This document shows, piece after piece, positions 16,532 through 24,753 of a stretch of 64,000 nt of DNA (its first letter is position 1; each line of letters opens with the position of its first letter). Made by a program: the position numbers and the translations under genes. Below the pieces are notes generated by a model that saw only the letters and a list, made by a program, of their open reading frames with translations, searched no databases and had not been told where the DNA came from. Where the stretch lies: positions 248,001 to 312,000 of the forward strand of contig NZ_JACXWX010000003.1 of assembly GCF_014764505.1 (NCBI RefSeq). Direction: 5' to 3'. This DNA comes from Phormidium tenue FACHB-886. Its GTDB lineage: Bacteria > Cyanobacteriota > Cyanobacteriia > Elainellales > Elainellaceae.

Positions 16532-17728
16532 ATGGTGGAAGTATCTGACGGATTTACTCAAATTGCTAAGGTTGTAACGAGCAAAGTTGCTGAGCTGCTG
16601 TATGCCCCTGTGGTTGTTACAAACGATCGGGGGGTTGTGATTACGAGCAGCCAACCTGTTCAGGCTGATGTTTGGTTTCATCCCTCTAGCTATGGCAGGG
16701 GGCTGAACAATACGCTACGCATCCCGCTTTGCCATGAAATGGAAATGGGCGAAGTGATTGTGGGGGAATCTCTTACCGAAAAGCCAATCTCCCATCAGCT
16801 AGCGCATGCGCTAGTAGAACTGGTGATCCATCAAACTACTCTTCAGGATAAGCTGCCCAGTCAGCACAAAAAGAATCAGCTGATCGAAGACCTGCTATTG
16901 GGTCGCATTGAAGATGAAGTGATCGTTTTAAGTCGGGCTAAACGATTGGGAATCGACCTAAACCCGCCTAGAGCAGTAATTTTGGTTGATGCAGCGAACT
17001 ATATCCTGTCAGGCGAAGCGAATGCTAACGGAGACTATCTAGAGATCACGGAACGCCAGCGGGCACAGACTGTTATTGACAGCATCGTTAGCTTTTTCCA
17101 TCTGCCCAATGAAACAATCTGCACACACTTGGGGCAAGGCAAAGTCTGTGTTTTGAAGGCAAGCGATAGCAAGAATCTGGATCTGTGGGCAGGCGATGGA
17201 GACATTCCAAAACGACTAGATTCCTCCTGGGCAAATTTGATTGCGCTCAAGCGGGCGGCGATCGCCCTACGCCTGCGGCTGCAGAAAGATACAGGAAGCG
17301 CGATCAGCATCGGCATTGGGCGCTATCATCCTGGGCTTGAGGGCTTAGCCCGCTCTTACGAAGATGCTCGTGCTGCGCTAACGTTGGGCAGTCGGCTGCA
17401 AGCCTGCAACTCAGTCCACTGTTTGGCAGAGCTAGGGATCGCTGCTTTTGTAGGAGTTTCCGATGAGGTCACTAAGATTGAGCTGGCGAAATATCTCTTG
17501 AGTCCTTTGGATCACGAACCTGAGCTATTAGCCACAATCGACGCCTTTTTTGCAGAGAATTGCTGCTCCTCCTCCACTGCCAAACGGCTCTATATTCACC
17601 GAAACACGCTTAGCTATCGTCTTGACAAGATTGCTTCCCTGACTGGCTTAGACCCTCGTAAATTTGATGACGCAGTGCAAATTCGGCTTTCTTTGCTGTT
17701 ACGATCGCTAAATCAAGAACGGTCGTAA
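16532..17728 (+). CDS. CdaR/PucR-type transcriptional regulator
   Basis: 398 residues from ATG 16532, which has AAGGA about four bases upstream. An in-frame GTG at 16505 would add nine residues but directly abuts a hairpin. The N-terminal third matches the sugar-diacid-recognition (CdaR) domain: 'VTNDRGVVITSSQPV' and 'IPLCHEMEMGEVIVGE'. The middle is a GGDEF-like, degenerate PucR segment (ISIGIGRYHPGLEGLARSY). The end is the PucR helix-turn-helix with 'TAKRLYIHRNTLSYRLDKI'. Relatives activate catabolic genes for glycerate, glucarate or purines. The ligand here is unknown. The SDR upstream or the secreted protein 17 bases downstream could be its targets. Confidence 0.93.
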   Translation: MVEVSDGFTQIAKVVTSKVAELLYAPVVVTNDRGVVITSSQPVQADVWFHPSSYGRGLNNTLRIPLCHEMEMGEVIVGESLTEKPISHQLAHALVELVIHQTTLQDKLPSQHKKNQLIEDLLLGRIEDEVIVLSRAKRLGIDLNPPRAVILVDAANYILSGEANANGDYLEITERQRAQTVIDSIVSFFHLPNETICTHLGQGKVCVLKASDSKNLDLWAGDGDIPKRLDSSWANLIALKRAAIALRLRLQKDTGSAISIGIGRYHPGLEGLARSYEDARAALTLGSRLQACNSVHCLAELGIAAFVGVSDEVTKIELAKYLLSPLDHEPELLATIDAFFAENCCSSSTAKRLYIHRNTLSYRLDKIASLTGLDPRKFDDAVQIRLSLLLRSLNQERS

Positions 17729-17745
17729 AAAGTTCAACGGTCAAA

Positions 17746-19083
17746 ATGGCTCATTGGCTTTGCTCTGCTCGGTTGGCTCCCTTAGCGTTTTCTTTAGGGT
17801 TAGCTGCTAATTCGCTCTCTGCTTCGCCCACATTTGCCAGCCCTACTATTCCAGAGGCAACGGCGGCAGCTAGAGTCGATCAACGCCAGCAGCAGGTTCG
17901 GCAAGTCCGTCCAGAAAGCTACGATGTAGCTCGCTACCCGATCGCCAATTGGGATCATTGGCGCAATATGCTGTGGGTAACGGCGCTCGTTGAGCCGCGC
18001 GAAACCTATGTAACTGAGGCAGTCGCCCGATTGATTTCAATGCAGCACTCTGATCTTTCAAGCTCAGAGAAACGCACCCTCGATATGGCAATGACGATCG
18101 CGAATCAGCTATATCTCAGCGATTCAGCCTTCTACGCTAGCCTCAGACCGCCGCTTGAACAAACGCTAGCACAAAGTTCAGATTCGTACTGGGTGGGAAT
18201 TGCCCTTTCAACCTTGACACAGGTAGGCTCAACGGCTGAACAGCGGATAACGTGGCGCAACCAGGTGATTCAGCGGTTCCCCAACTGGCAAAATGATGTC
18301 TATCTATACAGCACGTTGCGCGATGTTGGGGCAATCGACCAGCCTACAGAACTACCGCCCCTGCGGGATTTGCTGCAATGGTCAATCGCGCCTAATGAAC
18401 CGCAGCTATATGTGTTTTGTCGTCCCGATCGAGGCGTGCTATGCCAGACGGTATTAAAAGATGCTAACGGTGAATTTGTGCGGCAGGAGGGAACGCTTTG
18501 GTCTATACCTTTGGTCTTGCGATCGCTACACAATTTGCCCTGGATTTTTACCCGTGGGCAGTCTCCTCAAGGTATCTATCGCATTGAAGGAACCGTTCCA
18601 CAACCGGATACAGAATACTTTCGTCCGTTTGGGCTGTTCTCATTGGTAAACTTGTATATTCCATTTGAGTCTGGCGTTCAAGCATTTGTGCCGGGTAGAG
18701 CCAGCCAGCTAACCAGCCTGCCTAGCTACCAGTCTTTACTGCCGCCCTCTTGGCGCAACTACTTTCCGATTCAGCAAACCTACTGGGCCGGGAAAGCCGG
18801 ACGCAGCGAATTTCGAATTCATGGCACCGGTGAATCTCCTGGTTTGTTTACCAGCAACAGCCGCTACACTCAAACTGCAGGCTGGAACCCGTCGATCGGC
18901 TGCTTGTCTGCCCTAGAGCTTTATGATGAGAATGGGCAACTCCAGCAGGCAGATATGCCAAAGATTTTAGAGGCGCTAACGGCGGCAAGTCGGGCAGAAT
19001 TGACTGGCTATCTCATCGTAGTGGATGTACCCGGCGATGATACGCCTGTGTCCTTGGCAGAGATCGAAAGCGCACTTCAGTAG
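17746..19083 (+). CDS. Secreted protein with an L,D-transpeptidase-like HG...SxGC active-site region
   Basis: 445 residues with an N-terminal signal peptide (hydrophobic core about 8-24, cleavage near SPTFA). Residues 40-300 have no recognised domain. The C-terminal part has 'FRIHGTGESPGLF' with His359 and 'NPSIGCLSALELYDENG' with Cys386. This spacing and the SxGC signature are those of the YkuD (L,D-transpeptidase) catalytic His and Cys. The usual third residue of the motif (Arg after GC) is absent. If active, it would cross-link or edit peptidoglycan. It starts 17 bases after the regulator gene and may be co-transcribed. The catalytic call is inference from two short motifs. Confidence 0.85.
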   Translation: MAHWLCSARLAPLAFSLGLAANSLSASPTFASPTIPEATAAARVDQRQQQVRQVRPESYDVARYPIANWDHWRNMLWVTALVEPRETYVTEAVARLISMQHSDLSSSEKRTLDMAMTIANQLYLSDSAFYASLRPPLEQTLAQSSDSYWVGIALSTLTQVGSTAEQRITWRNQVIQRFPNWQNDVYLYSTLRDVGAIDQPTELPPLRDLLQWSIAPNEPQLYVFCRPDRGVLCQTVLKDANGEFVRQEGTLWSIPLVLRSLHNLPWIFTRGQSPQGIYRIEGTVPQPDTEYFRPFGLFSLVNLYIPFESGVQAFVPGRASQLTSLPSYQSLLPPSWRNYFPIQQTYWAGKAGRSEFRIHGTGESPGLFTSNSRYTQTAGWNPSIGCLSALELYDENGQLQQADMPKILEALTAASRAELTGYLIVVDVPGDDTPVSLAEIESALQ

Positions 19084-19102
19084 AAACAGATTCAGAATCA
19101 AC

Positions 19103-19143
19103 AGCCCGGTTTTACAGGCGCTTCACATCTGTAAAACCGGGCT
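19103..19143. terminator. Bidirectional terminator between convergent genes
   Basis: A perfect 15-bp stem (19103-19117 with 19129-19143, arm starting AGCCCGGTTTTACAG) with an 11-base loop lies 20 bases after the stop of the transpeptidase-like gene and 17 bases from the stop of the convergent minus-strand gene. Confidence 0.75.
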
Positions 19144-19160
19144 ATTGAACTGACACTACT

Positions 19161-19544
19161 TTAACCTGCTTTTTGCTCGTAGTAGCTCGAAATGTGCTCG
19201 TAAACGTGATCGGGAAACTGTAGCTCTCGGTAAACGTTGCAGCTATCCGGATCGTCAGCATTCGGGCAAATTTGAAAGTCCTGCTGACTTTGCCATTCCA
19301 AAATGCGATCGCGCTTGGGCGGGTTGTAGTCTTTGCCCTGCACCTGTTGAATTAGCGCTTTTGCTTCGATTTCATTAAAGTCCTTATCCTTCTGCAAATG
19401 CTTCAACAGTTCTTCTTCACTTAGGAAATGACGTGCGATCATCGCAAACGTTAGTCGTCCATAGTGACCGATGTCTTCACCTTGATCGAGGGCATCCAGT
19501 AGATGCGCCATCATGGGGCTTTTGCGTAACTCTTCGATTGCCAT
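19161..19544 (-). CDS. Conserved small protein of unknown function
   Basis: 127 residues from the ATG at 19544 (a TTG at 19553 is less likely). It is acidic, soluble and mainly helical. The central part reads 'GHYGRLTFAMIARHFLSEEEL'. The C-terminal part has two Cys in 'QICPNADDPDSCNVYREL' that could bind a metal or form a disulfide. The style is that of conserved cyanobacterial proteins, but no function is recognised. It stands alone, with Yfr1 upstream on the same strand and a shared terminator downstream. Confidence 0.85.
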   Translation of the reverse strand: MAIEELRKSPMMAHLLDALDQGEDIGHYGRLTFAMIARHFLSEEELLKHLQKDKDFNEIEAKALIQQVQGKDYNPPKRDRILEWQSQQDFQICPNADDPDSCNVYRELQFPDHVYEHISSYYEQKAG

Positions 19545-19671
19545 AATTCTCAATAAAATCAGTTCTGCTTTCCCTGTTATAAAAGCTAGGCACAGTGCTG
19601 CCGTCTACCAAAAGGTATTACTTTAGTGCTTTTGTACTATAGGAGCCGATCGCCCAGCTGCAGTTAATATG

Positions 19672-19755
19672 AAAAACCCCCGGTAGCTATACCGAGGGGC
19701 TCTGTTGGTGTGAGGAGTGTGTAATTGAAACTTATTTATTAAGATAAGGCTGGGT
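19672..19755 (-). ncRNA. yfr1: Yfr1-type small regulatory RNA
   Basis: On the minus strand the sequence contains ACTCCTCACACC (complement of 19707-19718), the ultra-conserved unpaired core of cyanobacterial Yfr1. It is followed by a terminator hairpin (19677-19699, about 10 bp with loop TAGC) and five T (19672-19676). An AT-rich 5' segment can form a weak first stem (CTTAT/ATAAG). A GATAAT -10-like box lies upstream, so the 5' end is near 19755 and is approximate. Yfr1 pairs with mRNAs through its CU-rich core, for example those of outer-membrane and transport proteins. The window holds no obvious outer-membrane target. Confidence 0.85.
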
Positions 19756-19904
19756 TGTGACATTATCAGCACAAGTCTATGTCAGTCTTATGACAATTTT
19801 GCAGCTGTCATAGCTGGCAGAGCTTTGGCAAAAGCGAAGGCGCTTTCAGCTCTTTATGCTTTATTTGCGCTATCCTTCACCCCAAAGTCAAGAGACAATG
19901 AGCA

Positions 19905-22298
19905 ATGGTGCAATCAGTCCAAGCCGTTCTTCGGGTGGATCCACAGCAGGGAGACGATAGCGCAACCGGTGAACCCACAGCCCCCGTCAAAACCCTTTCC
20001 CAAGCCCTGCGGCTAGCCGTAGCTGGAACGGTAATTCGTCTCAGCGAAGGAATCTATACCGTAGAAACCGGCGAGGAGTTTCCGCTGCGGGTTCCGGCAG
20101 GTGTGACGCTGGTAGGCAATGTGGGCAACCGGGGCAGTGCTGTAGTGATTGTGGGCAGTGGCCCGATCGACAGCATTAACTTTGGACAACAAACGGTTGC
20201 CCTGCTGCTAGAGGCTACTGCACAGCTACGGGGCATAACGGTCACGAATCCTGCCCCCCAAGGAACCGGCATCTGGATCGAATCTGCTCAGTCTTCACTT
20301 CAGCTCTCACTTCAGCCCATAGTCGCCCATTGCACAATTGCCCGCTGCGAACGGGAGGGCATCTTCGTCTCTGGAACTGCCTTACCTGCAATTACAAACT
20401 GTTTGCTGCAGGGTAATCGAGCCAGTGGTATTGCCTTTGTCCGTTATGCCAAGGGCGAAGTTCGCCGCTGCGTCCTTCTCGAAAATCACTTTGGGATGGT
20501 CTTGAGCGATCGCGCGGCCCCCTTACTCGTCGATAACCAAGTTCACCACAACCGAATTGGCATTGCCCTTTCCGGAGCAGCGCATCCGGTGCTACGGCAC
20601 AACGTGATCGAACACAACAGCCGCGCAGGATTAGCTGTGTTTGGTGTTGCCCAACCCGATCTCGGCAATCCACAAGCGCCCGCCAGCAATCAGTTTAAAG
20701 ATAATCAGGCTGCTGATCTTGCTAACCACACCTCTACACCGCTCAACAGCGTCGGCAACCAGCTCAACCCGCTTCAAGTTAGAGGAGCCATAAATTTTCA
20801 AAGGGTTGCTTCTGCTATTCCTCCTGCCCCTCGCTCATTGGAAGCCACTGTCCCTCATTCTCCTCCGCCTCGGTTTCCCCACACTCCCACCTCCCCCATC
20901 TCACATAGTCGCTTCGCTGCCCTCCTCTCAAAAGCATTGCCCAATCCAATTTCCTATAGTGCAGCTGAGACAGCGGATCTTCCTCTAACTCGACTACAGG
21001 CGATCGTGCTTCTTTGCCAAGCTTTAGGTTTAACAGCAGGGAATCCAGCGCTGCTGGATATTTATCGCGATCGCGCTCAAATTCCTAGCGAGTTTGCCTT
21101 GTGGGTGGCAGCTGCAACACAACATCGGCTGGTCGTGCTGTTTCCTCCAGTTGGGGGTGGAGCTTTTCCAAAGGAAAATCGGCTGCAGCCGCTGCAGCCC
21201 CTCACTGAGGCAGAAGCGGCTGCCATGCTGCATCAAGCGCTAGTTATGCAGGGAAAAGCCCCAGCGATCGACGATCCCTGGATTGTGCAACCCTCGCCTG
21301 CAAATGTTGCCTTTGCAGATGTACAAGGGCATTGGGCAGCGAGTTTTATCCAAGGGCTGGCAAGCCGAGGGGCAATTGCAGGCGATCGACGGGGTATTTT
21401 TGCAGCCGATCAGCCGATGTCTGGCGGAGACTACAGTCAGCTTTTGACTTGGCTTTTTAGCACAGCTCCCACCGTTGAGCTGTCACCGCTGTCGCGGCTT
21501 CAGATGTGGCAGTCGCTGTTAGAAGGGCTGGCATCGAATGGTCTTGCCTTGCCGTCTGTCGATCTAACCCTGCTAAATCGCTATAAAGATGCGGCAAATC
21601 TTCCCACGGAAGCTCAAGTCACGATCGCGCAAGCTACCCAACTGCGGCTCGTCGCCAATGCCCCTCAACTACGACAGCTCCGCCCTCACGAAACTGCAAC
21701 TCGCTCAGAAATTGCCGTGGTTATTTGGCAAGCGGGCATCCTGCTGGGGCGATGTGCCCCGATTGCTTCTCCTTTCTTAATTGATCCCGATCGTCCAGCT
21801 CAGCCACAGCCCAGATTAAAGATGCCCCATTGTGTCTTGCTTAAGCTGGGAGCGGCAGAAGGGGTGCAGGCGATCGCCCAAGCGCTAACTAACCTGCTAC
21901 AACAGCAGGCAATTGAGGTGCTGCAATTGCCCGATGCACCCCCAACTTTGGCTGCGGGGCAAACTGCAATCCAGCTAGAAATTACGACCGCTGACTCAGA
22001 TGTCCAGAATCAAAGCGGTGTTGCCGTGTTTTACCCGACTGGGGCGATCGACAGCGCCCGGCTAGCTCATCGACTACACAAGACGATCCTGCAGATACTA
22101 GATGCTCCCAGCCGCGGTGTTCAGGCTTACCCAGCTGAAGCGTTGCCACCGATTGCTACTGCCCGAATCGAGGTTGGGATACTGTCGCATCCTACCGATA
22201 GCCGTAACCTTGCTGAGCCAGAGTACTGCAAATCAATGGCAGAAGCGATTACCCAAGGAGTTCTGCAGGTTTTGGGAAAGCAAGTTTTCTTAGCTTGA
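19905..22298 (+). CDS. DUF1565/parallel beta-helix protein with SLH-like repeats and a degenerate amidase domain
   Basis: 797 residues. Residues 1-75 match DUF1565 ('PVKTLSQALRLAVAGTVIRL', 'IYTVETGEEFPLRVPAGV'). Residues about 75-260 are right-handed beta-helix rungs with repeated 'GNRASGIAFV'-style turns. Residues about 330-620 contain S-layer-homology-like segments ('FADVQGHWAASFIQGLASRG'). Residues about 635-797 follow the outline of an N-acetylmuramoyl-L-alanine amidase 3 domain and end 'IEVGILSHPTDSRNLAEPEY', but the other zinc-binding His/Glu residues are missing. No clear signal peptide is seen from the ATG at 19905. It is probably a cell-wall-associated binding protein rather than an enzyme. 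Confidence 0.92.
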   Translation: MVQSVQAVLRVDPQQGDDSATGEPTAPVKTLSQALRLAVAGTVIRLSEGIYTVETGEEFPLRVPAGVTLVGNVGNRGSAVVIVGSGPIDSINFGQQTVALLLEATAQLRGITVTNPAPQGTGIWIESAQSSLQLSLQPIVAHCTIARCEREGIFVSGTALPAITNCLLQGNRASGIAFVRYAKGEVRRCVLLENHFGMVLSDRAAPLLVDNQVHHNRIGIALSGAAHPVLRHNVIEHNSRAGLAVFGVAQPDLGNPQAPASNQFKDNQAADLANHTSTPLNSVGNQLNPLQVRGAINFQRVASAIPPAPRSLEATVPHSPPPRFPHTPTSPISHSRFAALLSKALPNPISYSAAETADLPLTRLQAIVLLCQALGLTAGNPALLDIYRDRAQIPSEFALWVAAATQHRLVVLFPPVGGGAFPKENRLQPLQPLTEAEAAAMLHQALVMQGKAPAIDDPWIVQPSPANVAFADVQGHWAASFIQGLASRGAIAGDRRGIFAADQPMSGGDYSQLLTWLFSTAPTVELSPLSRLQMWQSLLEGLASNGLALPSVDLTLLNRYKDAANLPTEAQVTIAQATQLRLVANAPQLRQLRPHETATRSEIAVVIWQAGILLGRCAPIASPFLIDPDRPAQPQPRLKMPHCVLLKLGAAEGVQAIAQALTNLLQQQAIEVLQLPDAPPTLAAGQTAIQLEITTADSDVQNQSGVAVFYPTGAIDSARLAHRLHKTILQILDAPSRGVQAYPAEALPPIATARIEVGILSHPTDSRNLAEPEYCKSMAEAITQGVLQVLGKQVFLA

Positions 22299-22302
22299 TT
22301 AA

Positions 22303-22384
22303 AATGTCATAGCTTCATGACATTAATTTAGATTCAGGGAGCTATTGAGGATCAAAATGTCACAGTTTCATGACATTTTGATCC
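22303..22384 (+). repeat. Two tandem related hairpins after the beta-helix gene
   Basis: The first hairpin core (about 22301-22324) and the second (22349-22384) share the pattern AAATGTCA(T/C)AG(C/T)TTCATGACATT. The second has a perfect 14-bp stem (GGATCAAAATGTCA with its complement) and an eight-base loop. They may act as a double terminator or represent a duplicated palindromic element. Confidence 0.7.
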
Positions 22385-22668
22385 CCGTTTGCCTTGAAAT
22401 TCCGTTGGAAGCTGCTTTTCTAGTGTTGCTACCCCTTGATTCGACTAGGAATTTTCTGCACTATGAAGTAAATCTTGATCCCAACGATCAACAGTTCTAA
22501 AGAAGAAGCTGAAGCAGCGATCGAAAGAGTACTCATTTACTCCCCGTTCTTGATGCTGAGCTAGTCCTCTTGGCGTTTAGCAGCCTTCTGCTCTGACAGC
22601 CTTTTTAACAGCGCACCTGTGCAAAGGTATCCCCGTGACTGCAATCCGAACATTAGGAGGTTTCTTAC
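22385..22668. other. Upstream region of the DUF4912 gene
   Basis: About 280 bases without a gene. It ends in a strong ribosome site, AGGAGG at 22655-22660, eight bases before the ATG at 22669. A promoter is expected here but none was clear by eye. Confidence 0.5.
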
Positions 22669-24639
22669 ATGTCCTCATCCTCAGAACGCCCACCTTTGGA
22701 AGAAATGACCCTGCGGCAGCTCCGCAGAGTCGCTAGCGAACTTGGCATCTCGCGCTATAGCCGCATGAGAAAAGAGCAGATGCTCAGCGCGATCTTGGAG
22801 ATTCAACAGCGGAATCAACAAACTTCGTTGACGGAGAATGAGCCAGTTCCTAGTCCATCTCGCACTCTGGAGGCACAGGCAGAAGTGGAAGCAGCAAAGT
22901 TTAATGTAGGGCAGATCGACCGCACAGGCGGTTCTTTAGCAATGGTTGATGAAATGCTCCCTGATCTCCCCGATGGCTATGGTGACAGCCGAATTGTGCT
23001 ATTGCCTCGCGATCCCCAATGGGCTTACACCTATTGGGATATTTCAAATGAGACGAAGGAGCTGATACGGCGGCAGGGCGGTGTTCGGTTGGCGCTGCGT
23101 TTTTATGATGTAACGGATTTGAATCTGGATCTTCAGCGCCCCCACAGCATGCAGCAGTACGAGTGTGATGAGCTAGCGCGGGAGTGGTATTTGCCTGTGC
23201 CCGTTAGCGATCGTGACTACATGACTGAAATTGGCTACCTGACGCTAGCTGGAACTTGGCTAACACTAGCGCGATCGAGTTCTGTCCGCATTCCACCGAT
23301 CTACCCCTCTGATTGGCTCGACGACCAATTCTTGACAATCGAATGGGATGAAGAACTGCGCGGCAAAACGTTTTTCAAGCTAATTCAAACTTCTAAGCAA
23401 CTCGAAGACGCTACTGCACCCGTTCATAAAGAAGCGTTTGCTTTGGCAGAAATGGCAGAAGCTCAGCGAGTTGCAGGGTCTGTCTTTAACTCAGTTCAAC
23501 AGGCACCCGAGGAAGCAGTTAGCTCCTATGTCTTTCCGTCGGGCGTTGGACAATGGGCATCAGGAGCGGGTATCAGTGGTGTCAGTGGTATGTCGGGCGT
23601 CGGTGTGACGGGGATGTCGGGCGCAGCAGCAGCAAGCATGTCGGGCGTGGGAATAGCGTCTGGCGTCGGATTGATGTCTGGTGTAGGTGCCATAGGGCTG
23701 TCTGGCGCAGGTTTAATGTCTGGCGTAGGTTTAATGGGACTGTCCGGTGTCGGGCTGGCATCTGGTGTTGGGCTAGGATCTGGTGTCGGGCTGGGGTCAG
23801 GTGTAGGCATGTCGGGGGTCGGCATGTATACCACTTCAGGCATGGGTATGTCGGGTGCAGGCTTTGGGATTGCAGGGATGTCTGGTATTGGACTATCAGG
23901 CAGCGGCATTTATACAGCCTCCGGGGTCAACACGATGTCGGGGGTCGGCATGTACACCACTTCAGGTGTGGGCATGTCGGGGGTCGGTATGTCTGGCGTG
24001 GGCATGTACACCACTTCAGGCATGGGTATGTCGGGTGTGGGTTTCGGGGTTGCAGGCATGTCTGGCATTGGCATGTCGGGGGTCGGCATGTACACCACTT
24101 CAGGCATGGGTATGTCAGGTGTGGGCATGTACACCACTTCAGGCATGGGTATGTCGGGTGTGGGTTTCGAGTCCCTCTCTACGATGTCTGGGATTGGAAT
24201 GACCTCTGGCATCGGCATGTATACGACCTCTGGCGTGGGCATATCTGGCGTGGGCATGTACACCACTTCAGGCATGGGCATGTCAGGTGTGGGCATGTAC
24301 ACGATGTCGGGCATGGGTATGTCGGGTGTGGGTTTCTCCGCCTCTGCACCCCCTATACAGCCGCGCCAGTTCTGGTTATTGGCAGATGCAGAGCTAATTA
24401 TTTATGGAGCAACGGAGCCAGATGCTACAGTGACGATCGGCGGTCGTCCAGTTAAGCTCAATTCTGACGGTACGTTCCGCTTCCAGATGTCTTTCCAAGA
24501 CGGCAAGATTGATTTCCCGATTATGGCGGTGGCAGCAGATGGGGTGCAAACGCGATCGGTTCATCTGAAATTTGAGCGGGAAACACCAGAACGCCGTACA
24601 AATACCAAAGAGGAAGCAGTAAAGGAGTGGTTGGTTTAG
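22669..24639 (+). CDS. DUF4912 protein with Rho-N-like start and a long Gly/Met/Ser repeat
   Basis: 656 residues with a strong AGGAGG ribosome site. Residues 8-45 resemble a Rho N-terminal/SAP-like helical unit ('MTLRQLRRVASELGISRYSR'). Residues about 95-240 are DUF4912 ('RIVLLPRDPQWAYTYWDI', 'YMTEIGYLTLAGTWLTLARS'). Residues about 300-558 are a repeat made of SGVGM, SGMGM and YTTSG units with almost no charge. Residues about 560-650 form a small beta domain ('FWLLADAELIIYGATEPDA', 'VTIGGRPVKLNSDGTF'), which looks like a second carbohydrate- or peptide-binding module. The first and last parts are conserved in cyanobacteria. The repeat length is expected to vary between strains. Function unknown; no signal peptide. 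Confidence 0.92.
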   Translation: MSSSSERPPLEEMTLRQLRRVASELGISRYSRMRKEQMLSAILEIQQRNQQTSLTENEPVPSPSRTLEAQAEVEAAKFNVGQIDRTGGSLAMVDEMLPDLPDGYGDSRIVLLPRDPQWAYTYWDISNETKELIRRQGGVRLALRFYDVTDLNLDLQRPHSMQQYECDELAREWYLPVPVSDRDYMTEIGYLTLAGTWLTLARSSSVRIPPIYPSDWLDDQFLTIEWDEELRGKTFFKLIQTSKQLEDATAPVHKEAFALAEMAEAQRVAGSVFNSVQQAPEEAVSSYVFPSGVGQWASGAGISGVSGMSGVGVTGMSGAAAASMSGVGIASGVGLMSGVGAIGLSGAGLMSGVGLMGLSGVGLASGVGLGSGVGLGSGVGMSGVGMYTTSGMGMSGAGFGIAGMSGIGLSGSGIYTASGVNTMSGVGMYTTSGVGMSGVGMSGVGMYTTSGMGMSGVGFGVAGMSGIGMSGVGMYTTSGMGMSGVGMYTTSGMGMSGVGFESLSTMSGIGMTSGIGMYTTSGVGISGVGMYTTSGMGMSGVGMYTMSGMGMSGVGFSASAPPIQPRQFWLLADAELIIYGATEPDATVTIGGRPVKLNSDGTFRFQMSFQDGKIDFPIMAVAADGVQTRSVHLKFERETPERRTNTKEEAVKEWLV

Positions 24640-24674
24640 GTCACCCGACCTGCCTAAACCAAAATTTTTATTAG

Positions 24675-24705
24675 AAAAGTTCCCCTTCAACAGGGGAACT
24701 TTTTT
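24675..24705 (+). terminator. Rho-independent terminator of the DUF4912 gene
   Basis: A 12-bp stem (24675-24686 with 24692-24703, AAAAGTTCCCCT type) and a five-base loop are followed by T residues, 36 bases after the stop codon. Confidence 0.85.
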
Positions 24706-24706
24706 A

Positions 24707-24753
24707 AGGGACATTTTTGTGGGCGTGCATAGCACGCCCACAAAAATGTCCCT
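24707..24753. repeat. 22-bp inverted repeat, copy 1 of a dispersed palindromic element
   Basis: The left arm at 24707-24728 (starts AGGGACATTTTTGTGGGCG) and the right arm at 24732-24753 are exact complements around a three-base centre. Read on the minus strand, 24732-24760 matches the plus-strand sequence at 41911-41938 with only a few differences. The element therefore occurs twice in this window, in opposite orientation. Confidence 0.85.

Noticed and set aside
23526-24314. Long open frames on both strands (MPTPDMPM-type on the minus strand, His/Arg-rich on the plus strand) across the DUF4912 repeat
   Set aside because: They are by-products of the repeated SGVGM/SGMGM codons read in other frames. 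The repeat of 5-10 codons keeps all frames open.
23565-24345. Regular DNA repeats that could suggest a CRISPR array
   Set aside because: The repeats are in frame, have no unique spacers and encode the Gly/Met/Ser segment. No cas genes are near.
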